From: Heterocephalus glaber
Lineage: Eukaryota; Chordata; Mammalia; Rodentia; Bathyergidae
DNA: 64,000 nucleotides
Direction of reading: 5' to 3'
Assembly: GCF_000247695.1 (NCBI RefSeq)
Contig: NW_004624882.1
Coordinates: 3,701,222-3,765,221, forward strand
The translations under genes were made by a program, and so were the position numbers. A model generated the notes under the pieces. That model was not told where the DNA came from. It searched no databases and saw nothing but the letters and a program-made list of their open reading frames with translations. This document shows, piece by piece, positions 32,350 to 44,957 of this stretch (positions within the stretch are counted from its first letter, which is position 1; the number at the start of each line of letters is the position of its first letter).

Positions 32350-32640
32350 GGAGGTCAGCACCCTGATTCCCAAAGGGCCAGATAATAAGTATTTTGAGCC
32401 TTGAAATCTCTATCAAACTCAACTCAGCCATAAACTGCTTAAACAGTTGGAGGTAGCTGTGCTCCAAAAGAAAAAAAGCTTTATTTATGGACCCCGAGAT
32501 TTGAATTTCATATAACTTTCATGAGCCCCAAAATAATATTAAACTTTTTTCAACCACAACATCAAAGTGGGTAGAGGACTGGATTTGGTGTTCATGTCAC
32601 CTGCTGGTCATAGGTTGCAGATTCCTGCTTTAGGCCAGCG
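32350..32640 (+). mobile_element. Old hAT-type DNA transposon remnant
   Basis: GGAGGTCAGCACCCTGATTC, AAAGGGCCAGATAATAAGTA, AGCTTTATTTATGGACCCC and TCATAGGTTGCAGATTCCTG match the GGTCAGCAAAC-type element in sense orientation; subfamily not named. Confidence 0.6.
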
Positions 32641-32649
32641 ACTTAGTAA

Positions 32650-34655
32650 GGAATTTTATTAATCAGCACATTGTTGTGAACCATGGTAAATTCCTTAACT
32701 AGTGTGCAACTGAAAGCAATAATGCTATATTATGTTTAAAGGTTGGGCTACTGAGACGCCAAAATATAAGTCGACATTTTTAGCTAATTATGAAAAATCA
32801 GCTAATAACTTTTTAAAAGAGTATTCAGAGTATAATGATTCTATGTTGTGTGGTTTGGGGATTTATTTTTATTTTTGAGTCAGGGAAGCTATGAATATCT
32901 TGAACTTTGTTCATTAAGAAGTCTGCCGAGATTGTAGATTTTAAAGCTATGGGAATTTTTCATTGCCCCTGGCTGCTGAATATAACAGCAAAGTTATTCA
33001 TTAAGTCTACATTTTAAAAAACAACTATCAACAATGCTTCTTTATAGTTTATCTGCATTTGATACACTTCCAGAAAGATGATCTCTAATTTGACTAATGA
33101 GTACATGCATTGTTATTTTAATAATGAGTAATTTATGGAAGGAGAAAACTCGCTTCAAGCAACAAGTTTCTTAAATCTGGAAGTCAAAGTCCTTGATGTT
33201 TAGAGGCAGGAGGACATTCCAGTTGGTGGTAAGGTGGTTTGCAAATGGCTTAGCCACTAGGAGTACACCGAAGATGCTTCCTGGATAATAAAGCAGAAAT
33301 ACAGAAGGAAGAAAACTGTTGGGAATATGTTAGATTATTTTGTATTATACTTAGAGAATTTAGTTTTACATTTCAGCACAAGTCAGAAGTTGAAGAACAT
33401 GGAGATTTAGGGAAGCATTTGTCCTACTCTCCGCAACCTCCAAATATCCCCTTGGATTCTGTCAAGGAAATGTTAAGGTCTGTCAGTTTGGAGAGAAATT
33501 AAACTTGTAGATATTCACTGGGAAGATAAAAAGAAATTCAAGGGATGTCAAAAGTTGAGCTCACCGTGGTTCTCAGCATAAGTTTCACTTTTTAATTGAA
33601 GTTTGGATACAAAAGTGAGTTGAGTGAGACTACCTACTAAGGACATGGTTCCCAGGCAGACCTTGTAGGTGTTCAAGATGAATTAAACATGAACTCTGCA
33701 CTCTTGGGGATTGATGATTTACTCAACTTTATAGTAAACCCAGCAGAAATATCCTAACAAATGTGGCAACTATGAAATTTTCCTTCTAATCCTAAAACTC
33801 ACTTTCCTTCTTGGTCAGAGTAATGGCTACTGCATTCTCATTGTAATATGATTGCTTCCAAAACGATCCCCTTGATTCTTTTTGCAGTGTTATGTATTTG
33901 TGTATGCTCGCTTCTGTTATGGGCCTTTTCCATTTTTATTTCTTGCTGCAGCTTTTTGAGTTGAGTATTACCATGATTATTTTACAAATGACAGAGAGGC
34001 TTGGAAAAGAGGTACCAGAGGTAATAAGACATCGGGAATGGTTCAAATTCAGCCATATGCAATGTCGACTCCTCTCTCCTTTTTTTTCTCACCATAGCTT
34101 ATGATTTAACAATCTCTGCTTCTGTTTTTCCAACAAAAAACATACGAAAATTAAGACATGGATGAATATTCAGACTTCCACATCTCACATTGTCCTCGAT
34201 CATCTCATTATAGGAAAATGGCAGCATGGGAGGAGCAGGGTAAATGTTCTAGATATGTAAAGTTCTAAGCAGATAAAAGACCACATAAACAAAACATACC
34301 AGATGAATGTATGATCTGGAGAAATGCTAAGCACTGATTAAATCTGGTGGTAGAGTATGTGAAGGCAGACAACCTTTAAGTAGAAGATGATCGAAATCCT
34401 AAGGGACAGAGCAGAGGTTGAGAGCTGGGACTTGTTCATCTTGTTCATTAATAAAGACAAAAGAACTAGGACTTGCCTGGAAGAATTAATTGTGGATTTG
34501 CAAATGGTTAAATTGTCAGAGGCCCAAGATTGGACATTTTTTTGAACTGATTGTCACTGACCAAGGTCTGTGACTTAGGAGACAAATATTCCCAGGGTAC
34601 CATCCATTGGTATGGTTATAGAGAAGCGAGGGTGAGTTAATTTACTACTCAAATT
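32650..34655. other. Repeat-poor intronic stretch
   Basis: About 2 kb without recognised SINE, LINE or gene. Confidence 0.45.
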
Positions 34656-34659
34656 TATT

Positions 34660-34959
34660 ACACAATTGCCCAAAACCTATGGGTTAGAACAGCATCCATT
34701 TACTAGCCCATGGTTCTGCAGGGAGGCCCAACACTGTTCTTTTTTGCTCACAGTCTATAAGGCTGAAATGAAGCTGTTAGCCAGACTGGCTTTTTATTTG
34801 GAGATCCTGAGGGAAGAATCTGAGGCCAGGCTCATGTTAGTTGTGGGAAGAATTCATTTTCTTGTAGTTGGTTGGTCAGAAGATGGCCCATCTGCATTAC
34901 TTCTTATGAGGCCCTCTTCATCCTCAAAGTGGCATCAGCCCATGAGTCTTTTGCACACA

Positions 34960-35007
<48 letters not shown>

Positions 35008-35195
35008 TCTCTTCCGCCATCAATGAGCTCTCCGCTTTGAAAGGCCCATGTGACTAGGCCCAGCCCACTCGGATCACCTCCCCTTCTAGTAGCAACTGTG
35101 CTCTATGAAGCAACATAATCTGGAGAGCGACATCTTGTTGTATCCACAGTCTCCAAGGGTCACGGCAGACATCTTCAGGCTGCCATTTTAGAAAG
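34660..35195. mobile_element. Degenerate interspersed repeat (LTR/MER-like), family uncertain
   Basis: ATGGTTCTGCAGGGAGGCCC, GTCTATAAGGCTGAAATGAA, CCCATGTGACTAGGCCCAGC and the CCATTTTAG end have the feel of an old non-coding mammalian repeat. It contains the TC microsatellite at 34963. Confidence 0.4.
34963..35003 (+). repeat. (TC)n microsatellite
   Basis: About 20 TC units. Confidence 0.95.
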
Positions 35196-35199
35196 TCTG

Positions 35200-37360
35200 C
35201 CCCAAACAGATGGTGATGAAGACTTGCAGCTGCTGCCTTGCTCCTTTGTGAGCTTTGTGACCTATGACCACAGCAGCTTTGTGGACAACTGGCCCACCCT
35301 CTGGTAGGGTTAAAGGGCAGAAGAGAGGCTCTGTGGCTTTTCCCTCCTCCTGTGACACATGTAGGCTGATTCTTCCAAGGAGATCTGTACCTTTCAGTGT
35401 TCTCTTCTCTCTCTGGCTACCATCTCATACTGATGCCAAGAAGCACTGGAGGTCAGATGCTCCTTCTGTTTTGGGCAAATGAAGGCTTTGGGGCCAAGGC
35501 ATGCTGAGGGTTTAACAAAAGACGGCAGCACAGAGCAAGAACTGGTAAGTGGTGAGAGGCAGGCTCCCTTGGTCCTAGCCCTTTTGGAGATGATCTCTTC
35601 ATGGGTTCTCAAAACAGCTTCTCACCCAACATGTGCCTTCTAACCCAGACACCAGGGAGTCTTTTTAGAAGCCCGATACTGTAGTGTGGTGTTGCACAAC
35701 CTATTTCATTATTGATTTCCCTCCCAGAAAGCCTTTCTATCCATATTCTCCCAACTCCACCCCGCCCCCAATTTTAGTACCACCATTGTACTGTATATCT
35801 ATTCATGTAGACATGTAGTTTGAACATAAAAAGAGTAAGATCATTTGCCACTAAAAACTAGTTTTCTACCTCCTGGGTACAACATCACATTCATTGACAG
35901 TATATGTTGTAATGGGAGAAAAAATACTCACATTTAATATTTATTAAATCTTTGGCTTGTATGGTCTATTTGATTTGGCAAGGAGCTCCAATACTTCAGT
36001 GGTACTAAAAGGTACTTAAGATTAATCTTGAAAAGTCAGAAGAGTCTTTGAATGTGAAAAATCACCCAATATATTATATTTAAATTCACAAAATAAAACG
36101 TAAAGTATGAGCCCGTTTTTGTGGCTAAGTTGTATAGAAAAATGACTAGAGATCAATCTACAGAATGCTATTTATTAGTGGTTAGATCCTTCTCTAGGCT
36201 ATTTGCTTTTTGGGAATGTGATAAATGAATATGTATTACATTCATGTCAAGCAAAGTACAATTTTAAGAAGTTAGTCATTCTCCTTTTTTGCCTTAACTG
36301 TTAAGATGAATAGGCAGTGTAAACTCAATCATTCACGTGTAGCAAAAGAACTATTTTACATGGCCCATTCATGACTCTGTTAGATCTCTAGAGGGCTTCA
36401 AGCCTCAAAGTTTATTGTTGCATTCTTCTTAATTCTGGTTGAACACATGCACATTATTTTCTGCAAAGAAATTGCTAAGGAGTGTTTCTTCTCTTATAAC
36501 AAGATTTTGCCATCCCCAGGGCCCCCTTAGTCCTGTTTACTTTGGATATTTCAGGAGTTACTGTAGGGTTTAACTGTGGTGAGTCTTTAAGCCCTCTTTT
36601 TAAATTCATAAACTGTCTCTAATCTTAGAAAAATGTCAGGTTACACTCTGGAGAGGTTTGGGAACTTGACATTTTGTAGCCCAGTTGGGGTGTAGGCTGC
36701 TTCCATTCTGTGCACCTTGTTCTAATTTACGTCAGGAGGAATTATGTGCAGGTCAGGGCTGAGAGCAGGTTATAATTAATGGGGTGGACAAGTGGATTTT
36801 TAGTGTTTCATAAAATAAAATGGAAATCACATGTGCTTGGAACTGTTGTGTGTTTTAAAATATTTACATTTATTCTAGTAAACATTAATTATAACTGCTA
36901 TATTTCTCCTGCGAACTTGCTAACTGGGAGGTCATAAGCCATTTTTCACTGAGTGGAAAGGATGGACGACAAACTAGTTACAAAAGACAAGAGTATTCGG
37001 AGAATATTGTGGAATGGACTTGTGGAAATAATCCAGTCTTACTTAGGTTTTTCTCCTAATTTTCTCCCATATTTAAAGCGCTCACTTGCCAATATGATCC
37101 AGATGTCCATCCTTGTAAGGGAAAATGAAGTGCTGTAGCATGTGAAATTCTTGAATTGCACCTGGTGAAGAAGGGGCAATTGACCAATGCTTAACTGCTA
37201 ATCTTTTTTAAGTTTAGAAGTAGTGGAAGCATCATCAGAATCTAGAGTCTAAATTTTCTTTACATTCATATATTAAAAAATTTCTGATTACTTGGGAATG
37301 TAGCAGTAACATGTTTTGTGGCTCCTCAAAGAGATTTTGAAGAGTTATGAAGATTCAGAT
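35200..37360. other. Repeat-poor intronic stretch
   Basis: No gene, RNA or clear repeat recognised over about 2.1 kb. Confidence 0.45.
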
Positions 37361-37362
37361 TC

Positions 37363-37482
37363 TGAACTGGGCTCTGCCACATGTCAGCTGTGTGGCCCTG
37401 GGCAAGATCCTCTCACCTTGAGGCTCAATTTCTTCATCTGTAGAATATCTACTACTGAGGGTTTAAGTAGGGATGAGACTCA
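37363..37482 (+). mobile_element. MIR SINE remnant
   Basis: GGGCTCTGCCACATGTCAGC, TGTGTGGCCCTGGGCAAGAT and CTCAATTTCTTCATCTGTAG give the MIR core in sense order. Confidence 0.8.
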
Positions 37483-37689
37483 TTTTTTTTAAAGTGCATA
37501 ACAAATTGTGGGCACTGAAGCAAAGGCCACCCATGCTTATATGAAGGGATGGTCCAACAAAGGAAATTTAAAAGAAGGTGTATGTAAATCACATCACATG
37601 TCAACTGTTTGGGAGTTAGGTATATTAATGCATTTTTTATTCTACTCCTCAAATCAATATTATTTCCATTAAGCCAATATTTCTTTATA

Positions 37690-37750
37690 TGTATAATGTT
37701 TCTTTACATATATATATATATGTTTCTTTATATATATATATATATATATT
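37690..37750 (+). repeat. (TA)n microsatellite
   Basis: Two TA blocks joined by a repeated TTTCTTTATA phrase. Confidence 0.85.
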
Positions 37751-37754
37751 TGTG

Positions 37755-38455
37755 ATTGGTTGTGTACAGTGAAGAATCAATACTGTACAGTTTAAACAGA
37801 TTAGCCTATCAGGGTATAAGAATTACTTACATAACATATCATGAGACTTTATTCTCTTCTAAGGAAGGTATTTAACCATTTAAAGGAAGGGCCATGTACG
37901 TAGCAATCTGCAGAGTTCCCTTGTGCTGCTCTGATGACTGAGCCAGGACAGTGTCTGACTGTTCTAACTGGGATGATGCTATTTGCCCAGACTCTTGGCC
38001 CCAAGATGTCATGGGCATCCAGTGTTCCTGGTGGATAATAGGATCTCAACATAAATTGGCCTAGTACTACCTTAGTGATGCCCTAGTATGGCTTCCCTGC
38101 CCCCCCAAAAAAATAAATAAGTGTGTGTGTTTGTGAAAAAAGAGAGACCGAGATACAGAGAGAAAAAGACACAGAGAGACAGAAAATTTAGATGGAGAGA
38201 GAGCACTCATGAATCCCAGTCTTCTCTTTGCACATATATTGCAAGGCACTTGGGACTGGAGAGCTGAAAGTGATGTGGGCTGCCATTTTCTCAGTCTCCT
38301 ATCTTTCACTTGCAGGAATTACTTCTACAGTAATCTTCACCAAAGGGCAGGAAGCCTGATGTAAGATTAGAAGTCTCTTTGTCTTGGGAAGTAGTTTGAT
38401 GAAATGGTGTTATTATTATAGTATCTGGAAGCTTATGGGGGTGTAGTTGAAATTT
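37755..38455. other. Intronic sequence with GT and GA patches
   Basis: No gene seen. A purine-rich AGAGA/ACAGAGAG patch is at 38137-38200. Confidence 0.45.
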
Positions 38456-38467
38456 TTTCTTTTCTTT

Positions 38468-38551
38468 TTTTTTTTTTGGTACCAGGGATCGAACTCAGGA
38501 CCTTGCACTTATGAGGCAGGTCCAGTGCCACTGAGCTAAATCCCCAGCCCC
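38468..38551 (-). mobile_element. Young ID SINE
   Basis: T-run, GGTACCAGGGATCGAACTCA, GGACCTTGCACTTATGAGGC, ends GCTAAATCCCCAGCCCC. Confidence 0.9.
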
Positions 38552-38554
38552 TAA

Positions 38555-40335
38555 ATTTCTTTTTTAACTCTTAAGAGTTTTATTAGTCAAAGTTTGCAGT
38601 ACATATTGATTACATTCATCATGGAGAGTTATTCCATGTACCTAACACATCTTAATTCTATTTATGTCCCCTTGCCCTTCCATATAGTCTAAATTTCTGT
38701 GAGAATTGGAATGGGGAGCCCAAGTGAGGGTTGGACTGGTAGTGACTGCACTGTGACAGAAAAACATGTGGGACCAGTCTTGAGCTTCCATTATGTTCCA
38801 CCAGGAAACCTTAGTGCTAGCACTTTCTCAATAAGTTTAAATAAGCGTGTGTAAATCTATCTCAAAGTATTAATATGTATAACAAAATTGGTTAGAAATA
38901 CATTAAAGTTATTCATTTTTATACTTACTGAATATCAAGTAGAGAAGAATGAATTCTTGTCTATGTCCCTTAGCATGAAAACATACAAAGGACTCACCTT
39001 ACCTAAACTTTTCCACAAATCAAACCTTTTTATTAATCACAGTTTTCCGTTATGCTTTTCTAAGACATTTGAGAAATACAAGGAAGAAGGTGATAGTATG
39101 GATTAATGTAAAATTCATGGTCATGGACAGGATTATACATTTGAATTAATCTCCTAAATCTCTAATAATGATCAAATAAAACAATCTTTATAATGACAAT
39201 CTCAAGGAACAATAAGATTTGGAATTACCTAAGAATCTTTAAATTAGATCCAGTATGTGGTTTGTAATTATGCAACTAAAGTGGGTGGACTCTAGCATTT
39301 CAGAAATGTTTCAATGAGGATTTTTCTATAAAAAGGTTTTCTATTAGGGGTTCAGTTAACCAGAAAATTAAATTAACCAGAACTCTCATGTTTCCAGAAA
39401 ATTTCAGTTAATTGAGCTTTCATTGTACCTTTATTGTTGTCTTAGTGGCCACATGGAAATAATTCCATTTTCTGCCTTATTTCTTGGAGGGTGTTTGACA
39501 TAGTTATCACCTTGAATGAGCAGGGCAACAGTGGCTTTTTGTTTGGGGTTTTAATTATTACTATGCAATATGTATAGATGGAGAGATGTGTTTAAAGACA
39601 CAGGATTAAGTAATGCTTTCACTATGATCTGACTTCCATCTTTTTAGTCACCTTTCCTGTCTCAAACCTTCCATTTAGAACAGAGAAGTGTTTTTCTGGA
39701 TATGGTGCAATGTTACCCATGCTGTTTACTAAAGTGGCTCACAGAAAGAAATGCACCATGATCCCTGGCAAAAATCATTTATATATAAAATTATGTTTTG
39801 CTAAAGATAACCAGGAAATGAGGAGAAAAATAGCAAGGAAATGAGGGGAAAAATCCTTCTCAAGTAGCAGAGCAAGGCCAGATGGTCTGTGTGTGTGTGT
39901 TTTCTTTTCATATAGTCACTAAGGAAATTTGGTTTGATTAAGAAAACACTGGTCTTGATTTTCATTCAGCAGTTTTGAGAGACTTTTTAAAAATGGATAC
40001 ACCGACATATACACAACACAAACCATTTTCATTCAGCCAAATGATCATCTGTGGAATTGTAGTAAGATTTTACTGATGAATATGTGAAGTTTTAATGATA
40101 AAGAAGCAAATGGGTTCCCAAGTCTCAGCTTTGAAAGGGGACTTGGAATTTGCCCACTCCCCAAAAGACCCTCGATCATTACCATATTCATCATATTGTT
40201 TAGGGGTTGGTGTTTTGTTTTGTTTTCTTTTGATAGCTTAGAATGGAAGAAAAGCTGTGTACCACAGTGGCTAACTAGGGTTTTGTGAGATACAGGGTAG
40301 GCCCACGGGGAGAAAATAGAGGTTTTAGAGTTCAA
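38555..40335. other. Repeat-poor intronic stretch
   Basis: No gene or named repeat; a fragment at 38580-38700 (TTATTCCATGTACCTAACAC) may be an old LINE piece. Confidence 0.45.
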
Positions 40336-40344
40336 CACCCCAGG

Positions 40345-40425
40345 GGGCTAATGTGCATATAGCGACTGCTCCAAAGGACCTGAGTTTAATCCTCAGAGCT
40401 GCCAGTCAGGATCAGGATGAAGAAG
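40345..40425 (+). mobile_element. tRNA-derived SINE fragment, B2-like
   Basis: GCGACTGCTCCAAAGGACCTGAG and TTTAATCCTCAGAGCTGCCA resemble the B2 head (ACTGCTCTTCCAGAGGTCCTGAG type) more than ID. A single diverged copy. Confidence 0.4.
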
Positions 40426-40429
40426 CATC

Positions 40430-41210
40430 CAAGCAAAGAATTGCTTCTGGATGTTGATAGGCAGGGGGCAGGCAGGGCGAGGCAAGTGCCCTTCTTTGGA
40501 CCAGTGATGTTTTGGCAGTTCCTGTTGGGGGGGGAGGGGTCACTGGCACTGGCTTGGGCACAACAAAGCTTCCCTCCGGGAAGTCACCAGCATTCCAGTC
40601 TCCATCTGCTACTCTTTGCTCAGCACCCCAGGAGCGAGTGATTTCTCAGTCTGTATTCCAAGGAAGAAATGACTCAAGTTGTGAAACGAAGTGTTTGCAT
40701 CAGTTTGAAAGAGTCACTTGGAAGCATTTGGAATGGAAAGGAGATTTAGTCAACTGGCAGAACTGTTTGGGACTGTGCCTCGAATCAAGTATCCCTGTTG
40801 ACTTGAATAATGACAATTTAAAGAAGCTACATAATAGATAACTGAGCAATCTTTACCATAAAGATGATAAATCAGGCATTAAAAATTGATAGTTCAAAAT
40901 ACATTTCATATATAATTATGACATACTTTCTCCAATTAGCATTTACACTTCTTATCAAAATAAATATAACTCCACTTTCACATAGCTTAACCACGTCAAA
41001 AGCTCATTGTTCTTAAAAGCTAGACATTTTTTAAAGTGATTTTTTAAGCCCTAGATAGCACCGGAAGTATTAAATCCTTTTGATTTTGGCTTTGTTATAT
41101 TTAAGAAGTTAGCTTCTTATCTTATTTGATTCAACAAAAGCATAGAAATATGCACTAGGAATGCATTTCAATGAAAGCATAAAATGCTTGAAATAAAACT
41201 ATTTTCTTGA
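40430..41210. other. Intronic unique sequence
   Basis: Includes a G-rich run at 40528-40540. No gene recognised. Confidence 0.45.
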
Positions 41211-41214
41211 AATC

Positions 41215-41350
41215 CTAAGAAAGTCTTGCTATGTATTCCAACCTGGCTTTGAACTCACTATGTAGCTCAGGCTGGCCTTGAACTGGCACCAATCCTACTG
41301 CCTCAGTCTCTCAAGTGTTGGGACTATAGCTGTGCTCTGCCACACAAGGC
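41215..41350 (-). mobile_element. B1 SINE
   Basis: AAGTCTTGCTATGTATTCCA, duplicated CTCACTATGTAGCTCAGGCT, GTTGGGACTATAGCTGTGCT. Confidence 0.85.
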
Positions 41351-41639
41351 AAGGATTTGTTCTTGTAGGTTATACAATTTTTAAACATTTTTTGCAGAAG
41401 TATTGAGACTTCAAATAAATAGCTTAAATCTCGGTTCTGGGCCAAAAAGGCTTTAGGTTGAGGATAACCCACCTGCCATCTTGTCCTTAACTTCATTTGC
41501 TTCACTTTGGAGGCAGAAGCACCCACCACCCAGCCTTCCTAAACCTCTTGGTTTAGGCTCTGCTGTGGCTCTTGGCTCTACTGTGGCTGAAAATCAGCTC
41601 TTCATTCTCCCACAAGTGCCTCTGCAGCTATCTTCCTTC

Positions 41640-41762
41640 TAACCCACTCTTTTTTTTTTTTTTTTTTTTTTTGATACTGGGGATTGAACTTGGGACCTTG
41701 CATTTTCGAGGCAGGCGGCACAACCACTGAGCTAAATCCCCGGCACACTAACCCACTCTTTT
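41640..41762 (-). mobile_element. Young ID SINE with 14-bp TSD
   Basis: T-run of about 22, GATACTGGGGATTGAACTTG, TTTTCGAGGCAGGCGGCAC, GCTAAATCCCCGGC. TAACCCACTCTTTT at 41640-41653 and 41749-41762 is an exact TSD. Confidence 0.95.
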
Positions 41763-41773
41763 ATAAGAAGTGG

Positions 41774-41944
41774 GAACACTGGGAATTGAGCTGCATCCTC
41801 AGCCATTTTTTTTAATTTTGTATTTTGAGACAGGGTCTTGCTAAGTCACTCAGTTGTCCAGGCTGTGCTCCAACTTGCGATGATTCTCCTGACTCAGCCT
41901 CCCGGGTTTAAAGGATTACAGATGTGTGCCACTATGCCCAGCTA
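41774..41944 (-). mobile_element. B1-dID fused SINE
   Basis: ACTGGGAATTGAGCTGCATC, linker, GAGACAGGGTCTTGCTAAGT, CTGACTCAGCCTCCCGGG. Confidence 0.85.
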
Positions 41945-42048
41945 GCCTATTTGGGTTTTTTTTTGGTACTGGGGGTCGAACTCAGGACCTTGTGCTTGCG
42001 AGGCAGGCGGCGGAACCACTGAGCTAAACCCCAGGCCCAACCTATTTG
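41945..42048 (-). mobile_element. Young ID SINE
   Basis: T-run, GGTACTGGGGGTCGAACTCA, TTGCGAGGCAGGCGGCGGA, CTAAACCCCAGGCCC, flanked by CCTATTTG on both sides (41947 and 42041 areas). Confidence 0.9.
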
Positions 42049-42057
42049 TTTTTGTTT

Positions 42058-42128
42058 TTTTCCTATCTTGGTACTAACTGGGATTTAAACCTAGGGACTA
42101 CTCGCTGAGCTATATCCTGAGCCCTTTT
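42058..42128 (-). mobile_element. Degenerate ID SINE
   Basis: TTGGTACTAACTGGGATTTA then GCTGAGCTATATCCTGAGCC; shortened older copy. Confidence 0.65.
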
Positions 42129-42537
42129 TTTAATGGACTCTAAAATACATCATCCAACTGCTATTGCAGTTTTACCTAACACATTGATTTATTCTGAAAG
42201 AATTTTATCGATCATTGTAATTGTCTGTAAGACACCAACTGGCACTGTAAGGCAACAAGACCTCACTTCATCTTTGGTGCTCACCGCTCATGAAGTCCAC
42301 ACTTGTTCATTTTCCTCCAGCACCTTCCCCTCACTTCCTACCTTTTCCTTCCTGAAATGTTCTTGTCTAGCAAAGCCAAAGGAGGTAGTAGAGACAAAAC
42401 CAAGGACTCCTCCAGTGACATTCATTTCTTTTTTACCCTTCCCTGTGACTGTGACTGCACATCCACAGTTGTTTTCAACATTGGATTAGCACTACAGAAT
42501 AAAACACTTATATATTCAAGTAATTCTGCACGTCATA

Positions 42538-42925
42538 GTCTGTGATTTGAATGTGTCCCCCAAATTCGTGTGTTGGAAATGAGTTCCAAATGCAGCGGTG
42601 AGACTCTTTGGAGCTGCTTAGGTCATGAGCGTTTTGTCCTCAAGAATGGCTTAAAGCTGCTATAACAAGGTCTTGTGGACACGGCTTTTCCGTCCTCTGC
42701 TCTTTGGCCATGAGAGGACACAGTGTTCCTCCCTTCCAGAGGGCACAGCCCTCAGGCCTCCTTTTAGAAGCAGCAAGACAAGGTGATGACTGGCAGTCAC
42801 TTGGTCTTGGACTTCTCAGCTTTCAGAACTGTGAGAAATATTCCTGTTCCTTATACATTCATGCTCCAGTCTCAGTTATTCTGTTATAGCAGCACAAAAT
42901 GGACTAAAACACAAGAGTTCCTGCT
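42538..42925 (+). mobile_element. Solitary old LTR (MaLR-like)
   Basis: TGATTTGAATGTGTCCCCCA start, CTTTTCCGTCCTCTGCTCTT middle, TCAGAACTGTGAGAAATATT and TTATAGCAGCACAAAATGGA end are in the order of MaLR-type LTRs (MST/MLT1 group). It is in the same orientation as MID1. No internal retroviral sequence is seen. Confidence 0.65.
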
Positions 42926-42929
42926 TTTT

Positions 42930-43360
42930 TTGGCCCACCTAGTCTTCATGTCTGTTCTCTCTCAAATGCCAGTGCTAAAATAAAAGGTCACTGCTTTCCA
43001 GTAATTCACCACATTGCCTTTTCTGATGAGAAATAGTAAGAGATGGACTTTAATGCCCTTGCAAAGGAAAACCATCCTTAAGGGTATCTGAAACTAAACC
43101 TTTAACTTGAGAGATTAAATCATAGCTCTCTGACCAAATGATGCAACGCTTTATACTGAAAGTAAGATTTTCTTTGCTTGTTTATTGGCAGGAAAAAATG
43201 TCAAAATGTTAAGAGACCTTTAGCATATATCAGTAAAAATGAACTGCTTGCTAAAACAGACCTCACTTAGCCAGCTTCCTTCTTTCATGCTATCTTTTTA
43301 TTTTTTTTCATCTCATGTGTGGGTTTTTGAAATGATCATTTTCTCACTCATTTATTTTTC
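42930..43360. other. Intronic AT-rich sequence
   Basis: No gene or clear repeat. Confidence 0.5.
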
Positions 43361-43364
43361 TTTC

Positions 43365-43495
43365 CTTTATTAAAATGTAAGCTCTGTAAGGGCAAAACTT
43401 TACTTTCATATTTACCACCACATTCTTGGTGCCCAGAGCAGTTCCTGGCACCCAGCATTACCTAAAATAAAAGACCTGTGAAATGAAAGAAATGA
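43365..43495 (+). mobile_element. L2 3'-end remnant
   Basis: AATGTAAGCTCTGTAAGGGC, GGTGCCCAGAGCAGTTCCTG and AATGAAAGAAATGA follow the L2 terminus. Confidence 0.7.
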
Positions 43496-43594
43496 CTTCT
43501 GCCTGGTTTTCCTAAAAAAAAAAAGTGCTAAAACTTAAAAATGATTAAATAAAGCCAAATTGATGTACATGTAGGATTTCTAATGTAAAAGTAG

Positions 43595-43711
43595 TAAAAC
43601 TAACTTTCTTTTTTTTTTTTTTTTGGTACTGGGGATCGAACTGGGGACCTTGCTCTTGTGAGGCAGGCGCCAGAACCACTGAGCTAAATCCCCAGCTAAA
43701 ACTAACTTTCT
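43595..43711 (-). mobile_element. Young ID SINE with 15-bp TSD
   Basis: T-run, GGTACTGGGGATCGAACTGG, TTGTGAGGCAGGCGCCAGA, GCTAAATCCCCAGC. TAAAACTAACTTTCT at 43595-43609 and 43697-43711 is an exact TSD. Confidence 0.95.
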
Positions 43712-43714
43712 ATT

Positions 43715-44950
43715 CCAAACTCTTAAAGCTAGTTTAGGTTCAGAGGGAAGAGTTGCAGTTGCAGCCTAGACTCAGACAGGTTTAGGATTATGAAGGAAAT
43801 GACTAAGGACTCTGGTTCTATTTGGGCAAAATCTCCGAGTGGGAGCATCTTACTTTCTGCTGGTTTTCCTGAAGTTTCAGTTGAGGTAAGAGGGCAGTGA
43901 GGCGAGGAGCTTGGTGCTGGTGGCAAAGATCAGCTCATCACTTTCTCGTGAGTTTCTTTCACCTCTGGTCTCCATGACTCAAGGGTTATCCAGTGCCAAG
44001 TGAAACTGTCTCTACCATAACTGCTAGGGATCCCAGTGGTGACAGATTTTTCCACTATCACCATTGATCTGAGCCCTAGAAAGAGACAGAAATTGCATCA
44101 ATTCCTCATGGATCACTCACATTTCTGTACCTTTTGTGAGCCAAGGTCCTGACTGCCTTTGTTCCAGACTATTTTTTCACAGATGCTTATATAGCAGACA
44201 GCCTGGGAGGATAGAGAGAGCGTCTTCCCCCAAGGCTGAGGAGGCATGCTTGCAGTTTCAATACAAAAACGCAGATTTCCTAAGCCTAGCTTTGCCTAGC
44301 TGTGATGTGAACCCCTTGTGTATGTAACAAACCCTGGAGACTACATGGGACTTGAGAGACAAGGCAAACTCGCAGAATATGAAACAAAAGCTTGTTATAT
44401 TCTTAGCAAAAATGTCTTATCTGTGATTCAGGAGTCTCATGTCTTATGCCCATATCCATGCAACAGGTGGGTAAACTGAGTAGCTTGCAAGTAGAAGAAA
44501 TCTGAAACTCTTCTCTGTTTGCAGTAGTTTCACATGCCTCATCTATGCTAGGGTCCTCTATCTCTTGCAAAATGAAAACTTCTGATAGAAGATGCACAAA
44601 GGAAAGGGAAACCTTAATTGGAGAGCAGCGAATGAAGCCTTAAGATTGCAGTGGGAGATGCAGTGGTGGTGGACAAAGACATGGAGGAGTGCAGGAAATA
44701 GATGCAATAGGTGAAGACAATTACTCCACGGTCATTAATGTTAAGGATAGCAATGCTGGCTCGTTTATTATTTATATGTGTTTCTTCACCATAAGACACT
44801 CTGGGTGTTACTGAATAAATAAATGGATTCTCACCCTTCCTGCGCACAACAATGTCTTGAAGAGGTTTTGAATAAAAGTACAGGTAATGATTTTCATTAA
44901 AGATGAATGGGAAGAGACGGTCCATGATCAGAGGGAAAGGAATCAAGAGT
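43715..44950. other. Intronic unique sequence
   Basis: No gene or named repeat. The 113-codon minus frame at 44614-44955 has no features I recognise. Confidence 0.45.
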
Positions 44951-44957
44951 AACAATT

